Below, piece after piece: positions 59,584-64,000 of a DNA stretch of 64,000 nucleotides. The notes below the pieces were generated by a model that worked only from the letters and a program-made list of their open reading frames with translations, made no database searches and was not told the origin of the DNA. Source of the stretch: Lysinibacillus sp. JNUCC-52 (GTDB lineage: Bacteria > Bacillota > Bacilli > Bacillales_A > Planococcaceae). The position numbers were made by a program, and so were the translations under genes. The number at the start of each line of letters is the position of its first letter. Position 1 is the first letter of the stretch. Location: positions 868,001 to 932,000 of the forward strand of contig NZ_CP065546.1 in NCBI RefSeq assembly GCF_015999545.1, written 5' to 3'.

Positions 59584-59625
59584 AAGGCTCTAGAAATATT
59601 CTAAATTTCTCAGAGTCTTTTCTTT
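59584..59625 (+). terminator. Terminator of the EamA gene
   Basis: AAGGCTCT and AGAAAT pair with ATTTCT and AGAGTCTT, with small bulges, followed by TTCTTTTTT. Confidence 0.7.
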
Positions 59626-59640
59626 TTTGTTAATAAAAAA

Positions 59641-59686
59641 GTAAAAAGTGAAATGGAGTGCATACCATTTCACTTTTTACTTTTTT
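59641..59686. terminator. Strong bidirectional terminator
   Basis: A perfect 16-bp stem (59641-59656 with 59665-59680), 8-nt loop and T run on the plus strand, with A-rich sequence on the left for the minus-strand yflT-type gene. Confidence 0.9.
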
Positions 59687-59717
59687 TGCAAGCTAGTTAA
59701 ACTCTAGCCACTTACAT

Positions 59718-60230
59718 CTATAAATATCTTCTCATTTGTTCAGCTTCATTCATTTGCTCTTCAGCTTTTAATCGCTCTTCGCGTTGTTCAGGTGTCTCGT
59801 CTACGATTGATTGAGGTGGCGTTACATGTGTATCGAATGGGTCAAGTTGAGCGCGTTTCGAATCTGCAATCAGTGTAGACGTTGAAGGATTTACATCATC
59901 ATGCTCCGCATATAAAACGATAGCACCTTCCTCTACAAGTTGAGCGTAATAAGCTGTTTGCCCCTCTGTCAGATCAAAACGTTTTAAACCTTCCGTCACA
60001 GCTGTTTCACCTGTAAACCATGATTTAATTTGGTCAAACCAGTTACCTGCCTCATGTGTTTTCACATCAACATTTGATTTTACATCATCAATTTCGTGTG
60101 CTTCTCTAGAAATAATATGAATTTCATCTGTGTTATAACCTTCCATGCGCATACATTTTAAAATATGAAACATCTCTTCTCTCGTATGTGCAACTTCAAT
60201 TTTTGGGTTTTGTTCATTCATCATGTTCAA
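59718..60230 (-). CDS. General stress protein, YflT/GSP17M domain
   Basis: The 170-residue protein has the YflT (general stress protein 17M) domain in residues about 8-105: KIEVAHTREEMFHILKCMRMEGYNTDEIHIIS, WFDQIKSWFTGE and LTEGQTAYYAQLVEEGAIVLYAE. The rest is a charged, disordered tail ending EAEQMRRYL. Function unknown; Bacillus relatives belong to the sigma-B regulon. A sigma-B-like promoter (GTTTTT, 13 bp, GGGTAC) lies 33 bp upstream, and AGGAGG precedes the ATGs. Confidence 0.88.
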   Translation of the reverse strand: MNMMNEQNPKIEVAHTREEMFHILKCMRMEGYNTDEIHIISREAHEIDDVKSNVDVKTHEAGNWFDQIKSWFTGETAVTEGLKRFDLTEGQTAYYAQLVEEGAIVLYAEHDDVNPSTSTLIADSKRAQLDPFDTHVTPPQSIVDETPEQREERLKAEEQMNEAEQMRRYL

Positions 60231-60262
60231 TTCCTCCTAATTTTGTAAGGCTTACTATGTAT

Positions 60263-60287
60263 GTACCCCCCACCTTTCACAAAAAAC
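60263..60287 (-). promoter_or_regulatory. Sigma-B-like promoter of the YflT-type gene
   Basis: On the minus strand GTTTTT (60282-60287), 13 bp, GGGTAC (60263-60268), matching sigma-B consensus GTTTAA-N13-15-GGGTAT with two deviations. Confidence 0.7.
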
Positions 60288-60377
60288 CCTTTTTATATAT
60301 CCTTTATATAACTGTAATATTTGTCATAGCGTTTTGCCTTCTGTAGTGTTTTTGTCATATTTTTATTTATTGATATA

Positions 60378-60415
60378 AAAAAAGCACTTGGAGCGATTCA
60401 CTAGACTCCAAGTGC
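60378..60415 (-). terminator. Terminator of dps
   Basis: GCACTTGGAG (60384-60393) pairs perfectly with CTCCAAGTGC (60406-60415), and the minus strand continues with seven T residues. Confidence 0.9.
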
Positions 60416-60424
60416 AAATGTTAA

Positions 60425-60874
60425 TTATGCATATTTTTTATCAAGAAAGGCTTTTAACATCCAAGTATGTTTTTCAAGGGAAAGATACATCGAATTTAGT
60501 AAATCTTCAGTACGATCGTCCCCTTCCAGTGCCGCTAGCTGCATAGCATTATTAATAGCCTGCATTTGTTTTTCGAAGTCTGAAACAATCGTTGCTACCA
60601 TTTCATCAGCTGTTTCATTACCTGTTGCTTCTTGAACATGTGATAGCTCGAGATATTCTTTTAACGTGGCAACCGGCTCTCCACCTTTTGATAGAATACG
60701 TTCTGCCGTATCATCAAAGTTTATTGTAATTTCATTATATAATTCTTCAAATTTTGCATGGAGTGTAAAAAAGGCATTACCTGTTACATACCAATGATAG
60801 TTATGTAGTTTCGTATACAGTACTGACCAAGTTGCGACGAGTTTATTCAATTCCTTGTTTAAATCTTGTGGCAT
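60425..60874 (-). CDS. dps: Dps family DNA-binding ferritin-like protein
   Basis: The 149-residue protein has the Dps four-helix bundle with inter-subunit ferroxidase residues: H28 and H32 region of KLHNYHWYVTG, then D and E in HAKFEELYNEITINFDDTAERIL. It stores iron and protects DNA from peroxide. AATTTGGAGGGG lies before the ATG; a TATAAT near 60889 may be the -10. A PerR box is not obvious. Confidence 0.95.
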   Translation of the reverse strand: MPQDLNKELNKLVATWSVLYTKLHNYHWYVTGNAFFTLHAKFEELYNEITINFDDTAERILSKGGEPVATLKEYLELSHVQEATGNETADEMVATIVSDFEKQMQAINNAMQLAALEGDDRTEDLLNSMYLSLEKHTWMLKAFLDKKYA

Positions 60875-60889
60875 AATTACCCCTCCAAA

Positions 60890-61045
60890 TTATAGTATTT
60901 TTAGATTTTTAGTATGCAACATTTTGTCGAACCCTTTCAAGTATACAGATTAAATAGAATAAAAAATAAAAAAATTTTCTAGTTAAACTCCTAATACTCA
61001 ATACACTATTAGTTTGGTGAATTTAATAAACAGAACGCCAAATAG
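60890..61045. other. AT-rich gap without a gene
   Basis: Contains the likely dps promoter region and, further on, no recognisable features. Confidence 0.35.
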
Positions 61046-61159
61046 TATTATTTTAAAATAGCGTCCTATTTTAGTGATGAAGAATTTGAAATGATTGGAC
61101 ATAATTTAAAATTGGTTTATTATAAATGGAGTGATTCGGAAGCAACTTTTATCGATTAA
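61046..61159 (+). pseudogene. Short coding remnant, family unknown
   Basis: A 37-codon frame, bounded by TAG at 61043-61045 and TAA at 61157-61159, reads like a protein end: YYFKIASYFSDEEFEMIGHN then LKLVYYKWSDSEATFID. There is no start signal. It may be the tail of a lost immunity-like gene on the opposite strand to the toxin operon. Confidence 0.35.
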
Positions 61160-61225
61160 CTTTCTGAAAATGATTTAGTTTAGTTTTAATATTCAATAAA
61201 TAAAAGATATTTTTAAACTAGTAAA

Positions 61226-61258
61226 CCACCTATCAATTTTATTTGATCGGTGGCTACT
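61226..61258. terminator. Terminator of the protease-toxin-immunity operon
   Basis: CCACCTATCAA (61226-61236) pairs with TTGATCGGTGG (61243-61253, one mismatch). It is 25 bp beyond the immunity gene stop, with T-rich flanks on both strands. Confidence 0.65.
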
Positions 61259-61283
61259 GTTTTTAAGTTATCGAATTGACAAA

Positions 61284-61778
61284 TCACTCAATATCAAATT
61301 TGTATAACTGCTTACTATATGGAATATGTTTAATAAACTTGCCTAATTCAATATTAAAATAGCTTTCAATATCTTCTTTAAGTTTTTTCTCTAAAACTAA
61401 AAATTCATTAACAATATAATCTAAGTCAAAAACATTATAAACATTAGATTTTGCCCAAATGGATTTTAACCTAGCTTTATTAGAAAAAGGTATCAAAGAA
61501 ATAATCGCTCCATCTTTATAATCATCATACTCTACTGAATAATAATGGAAATCCAACCTTTCAATTTCTTTGATACGTTCTTTCCACACATACAGAGACT
61601 TATAAAATTCTAAAAAAGCTAGTTCTTCTTCAAAATATAACGCTTCATTAATTTTAATTTTAAAGATAGCCTCTACTCCCAAGATTAACGAAACATTTCT
61701 CTTATCTTTATTAGAAATGGCATCTGATTCACTTAAAAATTCATATTCAAATTTTATTTTACTGGAAATGCCGTCCAT
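61284..61778 (-). CDS. Probable immunity protein (DUF7878-like) of the toxin operon
   Basis: The 164-residue acidic protein has no signal or membrane segment. Its pattern, ending the first third with INEALYFEEELAFLEFYKSLYVWKERI, then FHYYSVEYDDYKDGAIISLIPF and KSIWAKSNVYNVFDLDYIVNEFLVLEKKL, resembles DUF7878 proteins encoded beside toxins in Bacillus; this is from memory. It overlaps the end of the toxin-like gene by 25 bp, as expected for coupled immunity production. It is the last gene of the operon. Confidence 0.6.
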   Translation of the reverse strand: MDGISSKIKFEYEFLSESDAISNKDKRNVSLILGVEAIFKIKINEALYFEEELAFLEFYKSLYVWKERIKEIERLDFHYYSVEYDDYKDGAIISLIPFSNKARLKSIWAKSNVYNVFDLDYIVNEFLVLEKKLKEDIESYFNIELGKFIKHIPYSKQLYKFDIE

Positions 61779-62629
61779 ATATTACCATCATATCCTATCA
61801 CTATTCTTATTTTTGTTTCACCTTTTGTACCTATTTTTTTATTAAGATTTACGTCAAACTTAAATGATAATTTATCATTATAATTTATTTCAAAATCTGA
61901 AACCGAGGCTTTCTGTAATGCTTCTTTTATCCAACCTTTGGCAGTTGTCTGACTGTTAGTATTAAATTTTGCCCAATTGCTAGTACTACTACTCAAATGT
62001 TTATTTTTAACAATGAAATTGGGCAATTTTTTTATTGCATTACTTAGAGCATATTTTCCAAAAGCACTTATAAGTGCTTTTTCTCCATACTTTTTAATGG
62101 CCCATCTTGCACCTTGTTGAATAACAATAGCTAAAACTGGAATTGCTGATGCATTTGCATCAATTGTATTCATTAAGAATACCTCTTCAGTATCTTTATC
62201 TACAAGAAGTGCTTTGAAATTTTCTCCTTCGATTTCCACAAAGATTAAATCATACTCTCTGTCTTTTCCATTTTCTTTTAAATTAACAAACATCTCACCA
62301 GAATCAATGTTTATATGCATATATGAATAAAAATCAAAATATTCTGAAATCAAATGCGAACTTATTCCAATTTCATTCATTGAAAACTCTTCTACTTGCA
62401 TTTCAAAATTTTTATTGCTAATGCCCAAGTCGTCTTCGACATTGATACGATAAACAGACTTACTATCTTCTGAAGATATTTCATTAACACTATAGTCTAC
62501 ATCCAAATCAATTTTTCTCGCATTTGCTTCAATAGAATCATCACTAAAATTGCTCGCAAGACCCATCGCTGAATATGTTATATTAAATACTAAAGCTACA
62601 ACTAATAATTGGATTAAACATTTTTTCAT
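61754..62629 (-). CDS. Secreted putative toxin, SAR2788-like
   Basis: The 291-residue protein has a signal peptide (MKKCLIQLLVVALVFNITYS, cleaved near A26), an acidic exported region (30-155), a hydrophobic and helical stretch (SAIPVLAIVIQQGARWAIKKYGEKALISAFG, 161-191) and a basic 60-residue tip (230-291: AKGWIKEALQK, VNLNKKIGTKGETKIRIVIG, DGNIWTAFPVK). This layout and ending resemble the SAR2788 family of putative toxins. It overlaps the protease gene by ATGA and the immunity-like gene by 25 bp. Target unknown. Confidence 0.65.
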   Translation of the reverse strand: MKKCLIQLLVVALVFNITYSAMGLASNFSDDSIEANARKIDLDVDYSVNEISSEDSKSVYRINVEDDLGISNKNFEMQVEEFSMNEIGISSHLISEYFDFYSYMHINIDSGEMFVNLKENGKDREYDLIFVEIEGENFKALLVDKDTEEVFLMNTIDANASAIPVLAIVIQQGARWAIKKYGEKALISAFGKYALSNAIKKLPNFIVKNKHLSSSTSNWAKFNTNSQTTAKGWIKEALQKASVSDFEINYNDKLSFKFDVNLNKKIGTKGETKIRIVIGYDGNIWTAFPVK

Positions 62630-63543
62630 TTCCTTTCCTCCAAAATATTTTTATTAAGCGTCAATAGCCCTTTTCCATATCCTTTGTCATTTCCTATATT
62701 CACAATATAATTGCCTATAACATCTAATAAATCTTTTTTCTCTTCAATATTTTCTTGTTTTAATATCGAAGCAATTATTCCAGTTGCATAGGCAGTCGCA
62801 AAAGAAGTTCCTGAAAACAACTCATAATCCCCATCTTTATTTGTTGATAAAATATCAACACCAGGAGCTGAATAATCCACTTTATCAATAGCAGAATATG
62901 AATCAATCTTTAAGTTTTCATCTAATGATGCTATAGAAAGTACCCCATCATATTTAGCCGGATAGTCAACTGAAATCCCCATAGTATTCCCTGCTGCAGC
63001 AATAATTATAATCCCACTTTTTATAGCCTCTTCAATAGCAATTTTTAAATCTTTACGATCATTGATAAAGCCAAAACTGATATTAATTATATCAACTTCA
63101 TTTTTAATACTCCAATTAATCCCTTCTATCACTGTGTCTAATTTAGCTTCTCCGTTTTCATTAATTACTTTAACATCATAAATTATAGGATTAGCTAAAA
63201 TCCCCTTTACTTTCCCTCCTTTAGCTGCAATAATTCCAGCTATAGCTGTACCATGTCCATAATCATCATGAACTTTTTGAACTTTTTCTTTCTTTTTAGA
63301 AATCGCATTATATTCTATAAAATCTACATCTTGTAAATCAGAATGCTCTTTATTTATGCCACTATCTAAAATAGCTATTTTTACTGGTATATCATATTCA
63401 TTTTTATCAAAACCAACAATTTTTTCTGACCAGCTTAAATCAGAACTATTATTATCCAATTTGGCAAATAAAAAAATACAAAATAAAATAGGTAAAGAAC
63501 CTAAAAAAACAAATTTTATTCTTTTAGATTTGAAAACATTCAC
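62626..63543 (-). CDS. Membrane-anchored S8 (subtilisin-like) serine protease
   Basis: The 305-residue protein has an uncleaved-looking N-terminal span (residues 10-28) and a compact subtilase domain. The catalytic triad is D60 in KIAILDSG, H97 in DYGHGTAIAG and S247 in FSGTSFATAYATG, with oxyanion N186 in AAAGNTMG. No inhibitor I9 propeptide is evident between the anchor and the catalytic domain, unlike secreted subtilisins. It is first in the operon and overlaps the toxin-like gene by four bases, so it may process or release that exported protein. AGAAAGAGGTG precedes the ATG. Confidence 0.88.
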   Translation of the reverse strand: MNVFKSKRIKFVFLGSLPILFCIFLFAKLDNNSSDLSWSEKIVGFDKNEYDIPVKIAILDSGINKEHSDLQDVDFIEYNAISKKKEKVQKVHDDYGHGTAIAGIIAAKGGKVKGILANPIIYDVKVINENGEAKLDTVIEGINWSIKNEVDIINISFGFINDRKDLKIAIEEAIKSGIIIIAAAGNTMGISVDYPAKYDGVLSIASLDENLKIDSYSAIDKVDYSAPGVDILSTNKDGDYELFSGTSFATAYATGIIASILKQENIEEKKDLLDVIGNYIVNIGNDKGYGKGLLTLNKNILEERK

Positions 63544-63653
63544 CTCTTTCTACACATGAACTCTGCAAAAAAATATAATCAAAAAACACCAATAGTCTTT
63601 ATGAATTTCTTAAAAGAACCTTCTATTTTCAAACTAGGAAATATTTTAACCGC

Positions 63654-63682
63654 ATTATAATTATTTCACCTTTAAAAGTCAA
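63654..63682 (-). promoter_or_regulatory. Strong promoter of the protease-toxin-immunity operon
   Basis: On the minus strand TTGACT (63677-63682), 17 bp, TATAAT (63654-63659), giving a leader of about 100 nt. Confidence 0.85.
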
Positions 63683-63780
63683 TACATTTTTAAGAATTAT
63701 TTTTATTTTTATAAAATATGAGCTACATCTAAACTTTGAGAGATAATTTTTAAACAATAATCCTCTGGAAAATAAAAATA

Positions 63781-63810
63781 CTCAAAACGCTAGAATACTA
63801 GCATTTTGAG
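63781..63810 (-). terminator. Terminator upstream of the toxin operon, ending the edge fragment
   Basis: CTCAAAACGCTAG (63781-63793) pairs with CTAGCATTTTGAG (63798-63810); on the minus strand it is followed by TATTTTTATT. Confidence 0.8.
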
Positions 63811-63867
63811 CTTTAAATGATGAAAGTTTTATTGGCATTAACCTTAATCATAAATTTCCCACTGTGT

Positions 63868-64000
63868 CTACTCATCATCTAATATATTTTCCTTAGACCT
63901 TTTCATGGCAGCCTTCATTTGATTTTCACTACTTATTATTTGAAAGCTTACTTGCTTCATTAATCGCAAAATCCGTTTATGATTAAATTGTTTATTAAAT
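63868..64000 (-). pseudogene. Fragment resembling an IS3-family transposase OrfB piece
   Basis: The frame is open from the window edge to TAG at 63868-63870. Its start, NKQFNHKRILRLMKQV, looks like the HTH_21 segment of IS3-type OrfB (usually NHKRVLRLM). The next 28 residues diverge and stop early, so the gene is probably frameshifted or decayed. The element's ends are not in view. Family call is tentative. Confidence 0.4.

Noticed and set aside
1-64000. Search for tRNA, rRNA, phage attachment sites or replication origin
   Set aside because: No cloverleaf with CCA-proximal T-loop (GTTCGAATC), no rRNA sequence, no DnaA-box cluster and no integrase gene was recognised.

Overview
The window reads as chromosomal DNA of a low-GC, spore-former-type Firmicute, most likely a Lysinibacillus or close relative in Bacillales. 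Support: AT-rich sequence with strong AGGAGG-type ribosome binding sites and frequent TTG starts; Bacillales-specific proteins (YezD, the YflT general stress protein, CvfC/YpgR, YpgQ, YfmR, MsmX); a T-box leader on proBA; a SAM-I riboswitch; a consensus cre site; sigma-B-like promoters; and the GC-rich dispersed palindromic repeat common in Bacillaceae intergenic DNA. No rRNA, tRNA, CRISPR array, phage or intact insertion sequence was seen. The species assignment is inference.

Layout. 1-10 kb: the end of a LysR regulator, a lysE-DUF1835 pair, a T-box-controlled proBA operon (proline synthesis), a DMT transporter followed by a PfkB kinase (fructokinase-like), a Dabb protein, an ECF sigma/anti-sigma pair and a GNAT acetyltransferase. 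10-21 kb (minus strand): one long catabolic operon of M20 peptidase, tartrate/isopropylmalate-type dehydrogenase, SDR, aldehyde dehydrogenase, both ATPases of an oligopeptide ABC importer, an S58 (DmpA/NylC-like) amidase, the binding lipoprotein and two permeases. 21-28 kb: a putative orphan immunity-like gene, an Rrf2 regulator divergent from an HSL-type esterase with a perfect operator between them, a 21-bp tandem repeat, then ypgQ-yfmR-cvfC. 28-36 kb: a hydantoinase-type operon (hyuA-hyuB-iclR-OPT transporter-DUF917) with an IclR-like operator. 36-42 kb: fhs, a cold-shock gene, a VOC protein, a small membrane protein and a secreted phosphodiesterase.

42-54 kb: a sialic-acid utilisation locus. 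nanA, binding lipoprotein, two permeases, nanE, nanK, an RpiR regulator, nagA and a NanM-type mutarotase lie on the minus strand behind a consensus promoter with a cre site at its start point. Divergently come a PucR-type regulator and an MsmX-type ATPase, which would supply the ATPase missing from the importer. 54-61 kb: an immunity-like gene behind a decayed toxin end, a flavin reductase, a SAM-I riboswitch driving only a 51-residue YezD protein, a stand-alone CoaB-like protein, a LysR/DMT pair, and the stress genes yflT-type and dps.

61-64 kb: the most unusual part. A strong promoter drives three overlapping genes: a membrane-anchored subtilisin-like protease, a secreted protein resembling the SAR2788 putative toxins, and a small probable immunity protein. 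Nearby are gene fragments and a possible transposase remnant, so this is accessory DNA.
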